Assembly (NCBI GenBank): GCA_026706485.1
Contig: JAPOYR010000002.1
Location: 1-64,000, forward strand
Origin: Chloroflexota bacterium
GTDB lineage: Bacteria > Chloroflexota > UBA11872
DNA length: 64,000 nt
Direction of reading: 5' to 3'
The position numbers and the translations under genes were made by a program. Below the pieces are notes generated by a model. That model did no database searches, was not told where the DNA came from, and saw nothing but the letters and a program-made list of their open reading frames with translations. This document shows, piece by piece, positions 26,261 to 34,721 of this stretch (position 1 is the stretch's first letter; each line of letters begins with the position of its first letter).

Positions 26261-27424
26261 TCAGAGCGCCCGACGTAGGCGTGCCAGCCGCGGTGATGCG
26301 TCAGGGATACCCGCCGGTGGCACAAGTGGTGGCGCAAGTTTGGCGCGAGCTGTGGCGCAAGTCTTGACGCAAGCTCGGACCGCGCCGCCTGCCAGCACGT
26401 ACTCCAGGCGGTTGGTCCGCCCGCAACGTTTAAGCGCACCCTTCTCGACCAGCGCCCGTAGATCCCGTTGCAGGGTGCGTCGCGGAGCTCCCGGAACTCG
26501 GTCTTGAAACTCGGCAATCGTGAGCCAGCCATGCGCAAGCACTGCGCCTAGCGCAACCACTTGCCGCCCGGTCAGGGCGTGACGGCGGGCCAGCACATCC
26601 TGCCGCATGGCGACTTCGCCGCGCTGTTTCACCTCGGCGCGTTGCGTGGCCAACCCGTGCGTAAAGAACTCGATCCACCGCGTCATGTCCATCTGCATCT
26701 GCCGTACGCTCTGGATGGCGTTGTAAAACGCGACCCGGTCCTGGTCGTGGTATTCGCTGATCGCAAAGAGCCGCTTGAAGTCGTAGCCGGCCCGGTAGAG
26801 ACACAGCATCGACAGCAGCCGCGACGTGCGACCGTTGCCGTCAAGGAACGGATGAATGTGCACCAACTGAAACTGCGCGATGGCGCTGGCGATCACCGGA
26901 TGCACGTCGTGCGGGTGGTTCGTGCACCGGATGAGATCGCGCATGAGCTCCGGCACGTCATCGGCCGGCGGGGCGGGACGTAGATCACATCGCCCGTGGC
27001 TGAGTCGATGGTGTAGTTCTGAATGGTTCGCTACTCGCCGGGCGCGGCAGCGCCACCACGGACGCCCCGCCACGAGGCGATGGTGAATCTCACGGACGAG
27101 GCTCTCCGTGATTGGCCCGCCATCGTTCAGATTCCGGCTGACGAATTCGAAGGCATCGCGGTAGTTGAGCAATTCGCGCGCGTCATCGGGATCGGCACTG
27201 GGAACCGAGGCTCCGGCAAGGAGCTCGGCCGCCTCGTCGATCGTGAGTTGCGTCACTTCGATGTGCGTCGCGTGGTGGGCTTCCAGTAAGGAAGCCGTGG
27301 ACTGCATGGCGTGAATCCACGCATCTGAGAGCGTGGTGGCGTCGAGGAAGCCGCGGGCCCGTTCGATGTCGGTCAGCGCAGCCGCGATCCGATTCGTGAT
27401 CGAAGAGCGCGGGACGAAGCTCAT
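26261..27424 (-). CDS. Fic family protein with an out-of-frame internal segment
   Basis: 387 residues from ATG at 27424 (MSFVPRSSITNRIAAAL). The Fic motif VHIHPFLDGNGRTSRLL is intact, and a C-terminal winged helix follows (GWLTIAEFQDRVPG...LQRDLRALVEKGALKR). Fic enzymes transfer AMP or similar groups to protein targets. Around 26970-27070 the frame reads RPWWRCRARRVANHSELHHR, whereas the shifted frame reads GGAAAPGE, stop, RTIQNYTIDSATGDVIYVPP, the conserved sequence of the family. Two offsetting indels have replaced ~30 residues without closing the frame. The protein may be inactive or misfolded. The last ~30 residues come from an imperfect GGCGCAAG repeat. Confidence 0.78.
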   Translation of the reverse strand: MSFVPRSSITNRIAAALTDIERARGFLDATTLSDAWIHAMQSTASLLEAHHATHIEVTQLTIDEAAELLAGASVPSADPDDARELLNYRDAFEFVSRNLNDGGPITESLVREIHHRLVAGRPWWRCRARRVANHSELHHRLSHGRCDLRPAPPADDVPELMRDLIRCTNHPHDVHPVIASAIAQFQLVHIHPFLDGNGRTSRLLSMLCLYRAGYDFKRLFAISEYHDQDRVAFYNAIQSVRQMQMDMTRWIEFFTHGLATQRAEVKQRGEVAMRQDVLARRHALTGRQVVALGAVLAHGWLTIAEFQDRVPGAPRRTLQRDLRALVEKGALKRCGRTNRLEYVLAGGAVRACVKTCATARAKLAPPLVPPAGIPDASPRLARLRRAL

Positions 27425-27450
27425 GGCAGGTGCTTTCGGGGCCGCGCGGC

Positions 27451-27663
27451 CGCCGGAGCGCTGCGGAGACGGCGGGGGTGCCGCTGTTACGCGAGATCCC
27501 ACTGGACCCAGGCATTCGAATGGGCGGCGACCAGGGCCGACCGCCCGCCGCAGCGGGCGCCGACGACGCACTCAGGTCGGCGTATTTCGACGCCGCGAAG
27601 CGCATGACCGCCCAACTGAGCCCGCTCACCTCCGCCAAGCCGGAGCCGTTGCCGGTGCTCTAG
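27451..27663 (+). pseudogene. C-terminal fragment of a Mrp/ApbC P-loop ATPase
   Basis: The plus-strand frame reads AETAGVPLLREIPLDPGIRM then GGDQGRPPAAAGADD and ends at TAG. This matches the closing part of Mrp/NBP35 iron-sulphur carrier proteins (GVPLLGEIPLDP...GGDxGxP). The Walker motifs and the rest of the gene are missing; the fragment begins where the Fic gene starts on the other strand. Likely a piece of chromosome trapped during element formation. Confidence 0.6.
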
Positions 27664-27838
27664 CTCGTTCGACTCCCCCGAGATGCGCGCACGGCCGGTA
27701 CCTCGGGCGAGCGGCTGCGAACGCACCACTAAGTTCACGCGCTTCCGGCAACCACGCAATATTTCTGGCCCGAATTGTTTGACAGCGTATATGCTTCGGT
27801 CTAGAATCAACGTCCGAACACGAGGTTGAATCCGTCAG

Positions 27839-28432
27839 ATGGACGTTGCGCTGCTTGGCCTTGCCGAAGGGGCTCAGTTGGCGCTTTCGGCAGTGTTCTT
27901 GGCCGCTGGCGCCGGCAAGTGGCGCAACTACGACGAATTCCGTGAGGCGGTAGACGCACACAATCTTGGCCCTGCGGCCGCACGGAATGCCGCCTCCCGT
28001 GTGATACCGGGACTGGAAATAGCTCTTGGCCTCGCCTGGTTGATCCCCGGTTTGTGGCCGATTACTTCGAGCGTCTCGATAGGCCTCTTGGCCTTCTTCA
28101 CGGCCGCAATCGTGATCAACGTATTCCGGGGTAACCGCGTCTCCTGTGGATGCTTTGGGATTATGCAGTCAAATACGATTGGCTGGCACTCTGTCGGTCG
28201 CAACGCGGCTCTCGTCACCTTGGCTCTCCTTCCATGCGTCGCATATGGAACTTCATCACAATCCGACGTATTCCAATTCATGCTTTCGCTTAACGCGACG
28301 CCCGTTACGCTCGCATCGCTGGCATTATTTGTTCTTCTTCCAATATGGATCGATGGATACGTTCTTCTGCACTCGCACAGCAACAAATACACGGCTTTTT
28401 TGAAGATGCACCAGGCAGGAACAAATGGCTGA
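27839..28432 (+). CDS. MauE-like membrane protein
   Basis: 197 residues with four or more membrane segments (GLAEGAQLALSAVFLAAGAG, GLEIALGLAWLIPGL, IGLLAFFTAAIVINVF, LASLALFVLLPIWIDG). The motif VSCGCFG after FRGN is diagnostic of the MauE/DoxX-related family, which handles disulphide formation in the periplasm for methylamine dehydrogenase. Its stop overlaps the next gene by 8 bases, so they are coupled. It heads a five-gene plus-strand cassette. Lower GC than surroundings. Probable role: delivering oxidising or reducing equivalents to the secreted 13-Cys protein downstream. Confidence 0.78.
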   Translation: MDVALLGLAEGAQLALSAVFLAAGAGKWRNYDEFREAVDAHNLGPAAARNAASRVIPGLEIALGLAWLIPGLWPITSSVSIGLLAFFTAAIVINVFRGNRVSCGCFGIMQSNTIGWHSVGRNAALVTLALLPCVAYGTSSQSDVFQFMLSLNATPVTLASLALFVLLPIWIDGYVLLHSHSNKYTAFLKMHQAGTNG

Positions 28433-29042
28433 CAATCTGCCGCTCTTGATCTCATACATAGTTTTGTGGGTTTTCGTGATAATTCTGGGGATTCTGATGG
28501 TCGCGACGCTACGACATTTGGGAGTGATGTTCGAGGCCGTGGATCCTGTACTCCAGTTCAGTCGTAGCGGTTTTCGGCTTCGTCCAGACGAACCGCTGCC
28601 TCAAGCGGAGCTAGCAGATTCAAGCGGATCTGTCGTAGGAATAGAGCAACTTGGCGACTCCAACCTGGTGCTTTTGCTGGTCGATCAGGGCTGCCCAACA
28701 TGTGCGGACGCACTTGCCGCGCTTAGCAATGGTGAGACCGAACGCTGGAGCGACAAATGGATGCCAGTCGTTGTTGTTCGATCGAATCCACAAGATGTAT
28801 CGGCGATCACAGAGTCATATAGTATCCATGAAGGTATTAGAGTATTGTTTGATGTGGCAGGCAAGACGTCGAAAGCATGGGGGATCACCACCACGCCATT
28901 TGTGATAGTCGTTGATAGCGCACGACTCGTGCGGCGAACATATCCGGTTGTAAGTGGTAGCCAGATTCGCGAAATCCTTCAGAATGATCCAAAGGACCTA
29001 CTTCGCCCGGCGATTTGGGATTCTAAGTCAATAGAAGCTTAG
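28425..29042 (+). CDS. MauD/TlpA-like membrane-anchored thioredoxin
   Basis: 205 residues. One N-terminal anchor (LISYIVLWVFVIILGILMVA), then a redoxin fold with active site VDQGCPTCADAL and the cis-Pro region GITTTPFVIVVD. The TM-plus-CPxC layout is that of MauD, the partner of MauE in maturing the multi-disulphide small subunit of methylamine dehydrogenase. Start ATG 28425 lies inside the end of the MauE-like gene. Acts outside the membrane. The substrate is probably the Cys-rich protein encoded 111 bp downstream. Confidence 0.8.
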   Translation: MADNLPLLISYIVLWVFVIILGILMVATLRHLGVMFEAVDPVLQFSRSGFRLRPDEPLPQAELADSSGSVVGIEQLGDSNLVLLLVDQGCPTCADALAALSNGETERWSDKWMPVVVVRSNPQDVSAITESYSIHEGIRVLFDVAGKTSKAWGITTTPFVIVVDSARLVRRTYPVVSGSQIREILQNDPKDLLRPAIWDSKSIEA

Positions 29043-29153
29043 CACGAAGCTTGAAAGGAGGAGGCGTCAGGTCGAAACCCCGAAGAGAGGAGGCATCCCA
29101 TTGATGGCATGGTGGGGTAGGCATCTTCTCTGTGAAGGACTAAGGAGGTTTGA

Positions 29154-29510
29154 ATGAGCGAAGGTGGAGTGACCGGGTTGTATGTCGGACTCGCTCGGCG
29201 CTTCTCGCGGAGGGGGTTTCTTGGCACCGTTGGTATTGGAGCTACGGCTGGTGTAGCTGCCGTATTGACTCGGATGGGCGTCGGTGCTCCCCCGGTGTTT
29301 GCTGCCTCAAACTGCACTGCTGCTAACGGGCCGTGCCATCCCTGCGCATCCATTGTGCACACGATCAGCCCGGACACAAGCTGCTACTGCCGGATGATTT
29401 GTGTGTGTTACAAGTGGGAGCAAGGAACTGGAAGTTGTGGACGTGCTATCGCGCTACTTCTCTGCTGCAATAACTGCATCGGCAACGTCGGCGCATGCAT
29501 TCAGTGCTAG
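29154..29510 (+). CDS. Tat-exported cysteine-rich protein (13 Cys)
   Basis: 118 residues; strong ribosome site AGGAGG seven bases before ATG. Twin-arginine signal FSRRGFLGTVGIGATAG, cleavage near VFAAS. The mature ~65 residues contain 13 Cys (GPCHPC, CYCRMICVC, CCNNCIG, ACIQC) and a single Trp. The small size, Tat signal, many disulphides and MauE/MauD neighbours recall MauA, the TTQ-bearing small subunit of methylamine dehydrogenase. The second Trp needed for a TTQ pair is absent and no large subunit is encoded, so it is not MauA itself. Family not recognised. Confidence 0.65.
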   Translation: MSEGGVTGLYVGLARRFSRRGFLGTVGIGATAGVAAVLTRMGVGAPPVFAASNCTAANGPCHPCASIVHTISPDTSCYCRMICVCYKWEQGTGSCGRAIALLLCCNNCIGNVGACIQC

Positions 29511-29574
29511 GGGCAGCTGCAATCCCTGCTCACAGTATGCTTGTGAGCTCATACTAGAAAGGTAAGGGGGACAC

Positions 29575-29910
29575 ATGGCTGAAGATTCTGCTGCGAGTGG
29601 CTCGGTCGAGACAGTCACGAAGCGATACCCGAGCGGTTGGGAGGCGACAAGCACCTTCCGACGCACAAGCGGCGGCTCACTTGGGCCGCCGCCCCGAATG
29701 GGTGCTGATGACGCCGCCTACCAGGGCCACCTGGAGATCGAGTTGTGGAATCCCAGCGATCAATACGATGACGGCGTGCGAATGTCCGTGCAACTTCCAA
29801 ACCTCGCGACGGGATCCACAGACGAGGTCGTCAGGCAAACGCATGAATTCGCTCTCGCGGCGATTGATCGTCTGCGCCCACGGTTGTTGAGAGTGCTCGG
29901 TCGGGAGTAG
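29575..29910 (+). CDS. Hypothetical protein, 111 residues
   Basis: ATG 29575 with AAGGTAAGGGGGACAC upstream. No signal peptide. Contains KRYPSGWEATSTFRR, a Gly/Pro linker and HLEIELWNPSDQYDDGVRMS, likely a small beta domain, then a C-terminal helix (VVRQTHEFALAAIDRLRPRL). Fourth gene of the MauE/MauD-like cassette. Function unknown; cytoplasmic by prediction. Confidence 0.6.
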   Translation: MAEDSAASGSVETVTKRYPSGWEATSTFRRTSGGSLGPPPRMGADDAAYQGHLEIELWNPSDQYDDGVRMSVQLPNLATGSTDEVVRQTHEFALAAIDRLRPRLLRVLGRE

Positions 29911-29984
29911 GAGTAGCCGTAGGTATTGTCGTCTCCGCAGCTCCGGCGCGGCGTGCTTGGGGGGCTGCAACACGACAGTGTGCA

Positions 29985-30413
29985 ATAGGCGGCGGTCGCG
30001 CGGCGATTCTGTTCCTGGTCTGGATTGGGCTCACGGTCAGCGGCTGCTCAGCGTCGGTGCCCGTTGACGGAGACACCGCGCACGGTGCGATGCTCTATGC
30101 CAAGCACTGTCAAGAATGTCATGGCGACCGGCATGGCGTGGGCAAGCATGCCCAGGCGCCCTACCACGGTCCCAGCGGCCACACATGGCTCCACGCGGAC
30201 AGCGTGTTGGAGTGGATAATCCTCGAGGGTCTGGGGCCGCGTGAGGATGGGACCGGGGGTGACGGTGAAGTTCGCCTGAGCATGCCGGCCTGGCGAGGCG
30301 TACTATCCGACGAGGAGATTCGAGACGTCCTCAGCTACCTCAAGACTTGGTGGACGCCGCAAGTCTGTGAGGTGCGCGTAGAGATGTTCGGCGCGGCCGA
30401 GGGCAGTTGCTAG
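29985..30413 (+). CDS. Lipoprotein c-type cytochrome
   Basis: The haem site is KHCQECHGD (CxxCH), with a distal Met probably in RLSMPAWRG and the closing motif LSDEEIRDVLSYLKTWW, a class I cytochrome c of ~115 residues. In frame upstream lies a clear lipoprotein signal, RAAILFLVWIGLTVSGC, which includes a lipobox. The only standard start, GTG 30057, falls after that signal. In frame before the signal there is no ATG, GTG or TTG; ATA at 29985 is the best placed codon. Either a rare start is used, or the start codon has mutated. It could carry electrons for the cassette. Confidence 0.68.
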   Translation: MGGGRAAILFLVWIGLTVSGCSASVPVDGDTAHGAMLYAKHCQECHGDRHGVGKHAQAPYHGPSGHTWLHADSVLEWIILEGLGPREDGTGGDGEVRLSMPAWRGVLSDEEIRDVLSYLKTWWTPQVCEVRVEMFGAAEGSC

Positions 30414-30554
30414 GCAAGTCTTGCTGCGAGCGTCGTCTGCGACTCAAGCCAGCGGCCATTAGTGTTGGCCTGGCGACGAATTGCCTTGCATCCTCCCTGG
30501 AGCTCGAATTGGCCTGTGCAAACTCCGCCACGAGTGGTGACGTCAGTCCGTCGC

Positions 30555-31242
30555 CTACCGCACGCTCCCGCCGCTTCCGTACTGGCGACCCAGCAGCAGC
30601 GGGCAGGTGGCGCAATCCGGCGTCGAGCCGCAATGCGCCTTGCCCAGCCGCACGAACAGCCCGTGCGCCTCGGCAAGCTGCCACGGATCCCGCGGCAGCG
30701 CCTCCAAGAGCAGCGCTCGCAGCGCCGCCCGTAGGACGCTGCCGGGAATGACGCCCAGCCGCTCCAACGCGCGCTGCGTGTAGGCGTCCACCACGAAGCT
30801 CGGATTTCGCGCGGCGTGGAGCAGGATGGCGTCGGCCGTCTCCGGCCCAACGCCCCAGATGCCGAGCAGCTCGCGCCGCAGCGGTTCCATGGGGGCGCGC
30901 AACATGTGGTCGAGGTCGCCGTCGTGGGCATCATGCACGTGCCCGGCGAAGGCCTTCAGCTTGGCGGTCTTCTGCCGAAAGGGCCGCTCGGACGTACCAG
31001 CTCTTGGCACCGCAGCTCGTCCAAGCCCAGCACGCCGTAGACCGACAGCGCGCCGGCGGCTTGAGGGTTCTCGATCGCCTTCGCCGCCCCCGCTCATGCA
31101 GTGTTCTGCACCAGCAGCGCGCCGGCGATCACCTCGAACGGGTCGGTATCGGTCCACCATCGCTGCGGGCCAAAGTGGTCCGCCAGCACCTCGAGCAGCG
31201 GGTCCAGCCGTTCGGTGAGCGCCGCCGGCGAGGGGAGCTTTA
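30555..31242 (-). pseudogene. Endonuclease III-like (HhH-GPD) DNA glycosylase, frameshifted
   Basis: The 5' part reads LTERLDPLLEVLADHFGPQR then DPFEVIAGALLVQNTA. The 3' part reads FRQKTAKLKAFAGHV, the HhH motif GIWGVGPETADAILL, the catalytic-type FVVDAYTQRAL, and an iron-sulphur cysteine set CGSTPDCATCPLL. The parts are in different frames, with the break near 31094. The catalytic Lys position of Nth is not obvious; VDAYT supplies the Asp. The 5' end abuts an IS5-type remnant and no proper start is visible. Confidence 0.65.
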
Positions 31243-31584
31243 CTCGATGCGAATCACGCTGTGCACGCATGCGGCAGCGGCGCCCCGCGCCGTCAACCCC
31301 ACAAACCGCTGCTCCGCCACGCTGTCGTACAGCGTGTCTTCCATCGCCGCGTCGCTGAGGTTGTAGAACAACTGAACGCAGCGAATCCGCAGCAGCAGGG
31401 CCAGCGGATACTGCGGCCGCCCGCTCTCGCCGGTGGGGTAGACCGGGCGGATGCGCGCTTCGAGCCGTGCCCACGGCAGCCGCGCGTCCATGCGCTGGAG
31501 AAAGCGTTCGCGCCGAGTCTGGCGCGGCTGTCCGTCACACTCCACGTCGGCAAATGAGCGATGGGGATGCATCGAGGCCCGCAC
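31243..31584 (-). pseudogene. IS5-type transposase, N-terminal fragment
   Basis: Reads RRERFLQRMDARLPWARLEA, then YPTGESGRPQYPLALLLRIR and LFYNLSDAAMEDTLYDSVAE, the DUF772 N-terminal domain of IS5 transposases. It stops after RFVGLTARGAAA, so the DDE domain is missing. Its broken end meets the 5' end of the glycosylase pseudogene. Confidence 0.75.
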
Positions 31585-31642
31585 CGGCTAGCGGTCACCC
31601 CTGAACATAGGTCCTGCCGTCGGGCCGCGACCGGGGACTAAA

Positions 31643-32191
31643 TCAGAGCTTTCCTGGGTGTTCGGCCAGTTGTTCTTCCGACAACTCATGCCCACTGGCA
31701 CCGCAGCCGATGGTTGCCATGAGATTGTTGGCCGCGACGGCCAAGTCGGCCGCGTGGGTGGGCGAGGCGGGACGGCCGTACGCTTGGATCGTCCAGTCGA
31801 GCGTCCGGCTCTCGCCGCCACGCTACAAGGTCGGCAGACGCGCCTCGGGAATTGGCTCAGCGAGCACGCGGGCGGCGGTGCTGATGCCGGCCAGCGTGTC
31901 CGTGAAGTCGTCGGCGGTTACGCGGTGGGGGGCCGCCACCGCCAGAATCACAAGAGCGCGATAAGCCAAGATGGCGCGCCCCAGCTTGCGGGGAGCGCCC
32001 ACGTCCTCAATGTTGGTTGGCGGCTTTCGGTCGACGTCGTTGTCGGGGGACGCTTCGGCAGCCACCATGTGCTCCTTCTGCGCGGCGGCAGGCGTCACGA
32101 CAGTCAGCAGCCCCGGGTAGTAGCCACCTGGCGGAGTCCATAGCCCCCGGACGCTCAAGCAGTCTGCGCAGCGGCCGATGGAAGACCACAC
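31643..32191 (-). pseudogene. Unknown gene interrupted by an in-frame amber codon
   Basis: One continuous frame reads AAAQKEHMVAAEASPDNDVD...VILAVAAPHRVTADDFTDTL...PEARLPTL, then TAG, and carries on in the same frame as RGGESRTLDWTIQAYGRP...ADLAVAANNLMATIGCGASG to a TGA at 31643. Composition is protein-like on both sides of the TAG, which suggests a nonsense mutation in a ~180-residue gene. Family not recognised. Confidence 0.4.
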
Positions 32192-32754
32192 CCATGCGTC
32201 GGCGCACGTGGCAATCTCGTGGCTTGGCCGGACGGGTACCAGCGGCGTGTGATGAGGCGCACCAGGGCTCGATCAAGCAGGGCGCGGCGGTACCTGCCGA
32301 GGCCGCCACCCCCTACGCCCTCCTCAGGGCGTATCACGTGTGCGCAGCGTGCCCGACGTCCCCACCAAGAGTTGCAGGAGCCGGGCGACCACGATGCCGC
32401 TAGAGATAACCACGTCTCGATGCTGATCACCTCGCCCGAGTGAAATTGAGCGAAGCGGGCATCCTGCCACATTCACACTCACGAATTGCCGACCAGCTGC
32501 GCTGCATTGCCTAACAGCCGCAAGCTGACCGATTGGGCGATGAGCTGGCTCGCTGCCACGGGTAGCGGGAGTTAACCGGCTCTATGACCTGGGTGACTGC
32601 CACTCTTCGGTTGTCCACAAGGCTACACGGGCCTCGGGACAACGCCTGCAAGCCTGCAAAACTCGATAGCACTACGTCTCGCACGGCGACATTGGCTGTC
32701 GTGGGCATCCAAATGTCTGCGGGCAAGCCGCCGCGCCGGGACCGGGTCTCCGGG

Positions 32755-32880
32755 TGGGGATCCTAAGGTCGATCGCGCCAGCGGGTGTCCGCTCCATGTC
32801 TGGTCCGAGTCTGGCCTAGGTCGGGTCGAGGCGAGGAAAAGGCCATTGGCTCCCTTATGTGAGACGCACCACACGGGATA
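32755..32880 (-). pseudogene. Remnant of the integrase 5' region
   Basis: Aligns base for base, with scattered changes, to 45475-45600, the start of the intact integrase gene. Translated fragments FPRLDPT, GPDMERTPAGAIDLRIP correspond to FSGLDPT, GPDMDRTGARPIDLRIP there. It contains stop codons. It lies ~100 bp left of the att core at 32982, the same relation as the intact gene to the core at 45702, and marks the right end of element B. Confidence 0.65.
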
Positions 32881-33097
32881 CGGGCCGCTTCCTCAGTCCG
32901 AGACCCAACTTGCGCGTCTCGGATGTTCGCCACTCCGGGTCACTGGCACCGACTTGAGTGCGCAAGCCCCCGACCATTGGCTTAGAAGAACCGCGGGAAA
33001 ATCTGCCGCGTTTGAGCGACGCCAAACCTGTTACGGCATCGAGGCCGATCTACAGGCCGTTGCCCCTTTCTTGGAGCAATGGCACGGAAATTCTACG

Positions 33098-33550
33098 TTA
33101 ATTCGAGGGAAAGTCCGCCTGCGCCAGTGCCAGGAACTCCCGAGTCACGGCCTCAACCGCAGGTCGCCGATAAGCGGCCCACAGATGCTGGCGACTACGC
33201 AGGCCCAGACGCGCCGCAATGGCAACCATTGGCTCCCCCTCGCAATAGAGCTTCAGTGCCAGGACCTGTCGTGGCGTCAGCACCACCGAGGCTCGCTCGG
33301 TGGCCTGCTGGAGAAGCGCTCGCGCCGCATGCACATCGGCGAAGGCCCTCCGTCCAAAACGCTGGCGTGCCAGGCGTCTTACTCCGGGAAGGCCTATCAG
33401 GGCTGAATCCAGCAAGCGATAGCCGTCCGCGCGATGGCGCAGAGCGTCGTCGTCCCACCGATAGTACGTCGCAAACGATCGCCGGCCGCGGCGTGCCGCA
33501 TGGTGGGCATGCGGTCGTCGTGGGATTGGTATCGCAGCAGTCTCCGGCAT
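33098..33550 (-). CDS. Element-end HTH protein, copy C
   Basis: 150 residues from ATG at 33550 (MPETAAIPIPRRPHAHHA), aligned with the start of copy B; an upstream ATG at 33598 is possible. Same layout: RRGRRSFATYYRWDDDALRH, LLDSALIGLPGVRRLARQRF, then the HTH VVLTPRQVLALKLYCEGEPM and AARLGLRSRQHLWAAYRRPA. About 80% identical to copy B by eye, with most variation in the first 25 residues. Intact, read toward the att core at the left end of element C, which also has the intact integrase. Confidence 0.72.
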   Translation of the reverse strand: MPETAAIPIPRRPHAHHAARRGRRSFATYYRWDDDALRHRADGYRLLDSALIGLPGVRRLARQRFGRRAFADVHAARALLQQATERASVVLTPRQVLALKLYCEGEPMVAIAARLGLRSRQHLWAAYRRPAVEAVTREFLALAQADFPSN

Positions 33551-33609
33551 CCGCCGACTCCGGTGAACGAGCACTGTGGCATCAGGATGCCGACGCAAAG
33601 CTGGCGGTG

Positions 33610-33624
33610 AGAATGCAGGATTCC
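33610..33624 (-). promoter_or_regulatory. GGATTCC-type operator, copy C
   Basis: Plus-strand AGAATGCAGGATTCC, 60 bp upstream of the copy C HTH start, the same spacing as in copy B. Confidence 0.55.
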
Positions 33625-33659
33625 GTAAGCGCCGGACGGCGTCCCCGAGATTGAGAGGT

Positions 33660-34721
33660 GCATTGCGGGCCTTTACTCAGACCCTCAAGCGGATTCTCCC
33701 TGCGACCCGGGAGCATTGGACCACCCTAGTCCTCAGCGAATGGATCTATCTGAACCCAGAACATCTGCCTTCGACTGTCAGCGTTCGCCGACTCAAAGTC
33801 AGCGCCAGCATCAGCATCTGTCGCCGGGCACCGAGCGTTGGCAACTTGGCTCCGCTGACAGCCAAGCTGAGTACCGCTCACCTCGGCCGTTCCCGGCGGA
33901 CTGCCGGGGTCTCGGGGTTCCTTCCGACACTTCGCTCACCCATGTGTCCGATCACTGAGCACTTCATTCACTCATCGAAATGTCACTCCCCGAACCTGTT
34001 CCCCAATGGCAGTCATCGCGCTGGCTCCCGGTGGATGGGGAGCGTCATGTCACCTGCAACTGCAGACGAGTCGCCATCCTTGCACCGCCACCAGCAAGCT
34101 GAACGCACGTAAACAGCCCGCTTGTGTAGGCGTCCGACCATCCGCGTACTCTTGGACCCAATCCCCGCACTCCTCTCCTCGTCCCTGCTCCCGCTTCCTG
34201 AACAGCAGCGTTGCAGGAGATAGGCTGCAGAACCTAGCTTGACTCCCGGCTACAATATTGTTGACGGCCACAGGCTAGTTCCCGTTCAAGACCGCCAACT
34301 CGGGCAGACCTCATCGAGCCCATCCAACACTCGGAGCCGACTCAGCTGACTCACGATCTTTGCGAGCACACCCGCTGTACCACGAATTGGCAACCCGACG
34401 ACTCCGGCCGAAATCTACCAAGACGCATGTATTGCGCATTCACGAAGTGGTCGAGAAGCCGATCAAGCGATCACCAAAATTATCAGCGCAACGCATCGTG
34501 ACCTGCACAGCAATCAACCATCCATACGCACTCCCAGATGGAAGTGTGCAGGCCGCTCCCGGAAGACTCATGGACCTCTCGACAACACCGCCACCGCGAG
34601 ATCATTGCGTTCCGAATCCTGCCACCTTCCTATTGCCGCCCACCCTTCCGCGTGCACGGCGAGACCAGCATTCCAAGAACTCTCGGCCTCCGAGACCACA
34701 GACACTTAAGTAGACTTTCCT
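33660..34721. other. ~1.06 kb without a recognisable gene
   Basis: Some plus-strand frames are open, but their Ser/Thr/Arg/Pro-rich translations show no conserved pattern. The promoter of the SIR2 operon presumably lies near the right end. No repeat or hairpin stood out. Confidence 0.4.

Larger units (their letters stand above)
32982..33630. repeat. Element-end repeat, copy C
   Basis: The third copy, starting at TTAGAAG (32982-32988), preceded by GACCATTGGC, which matches GACCGTCGGC before the tRNA-Arg core at 45702. Confidence 0.85.

Noticed and set aside
29154-29510. Assignment of the Cys-rich protein as MauA (methylamine dehydrogenase small subunit)
   Set aside because: It has one Trp only, so no TTQ pair can form, and no large-subunit gene is nearby.
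31643-32191. Pyrrolysine or programmed amber readthrough
   Set aside because: A single case in a decayed region, with no pyl genes in the window; a nonsense mutation is simpler.
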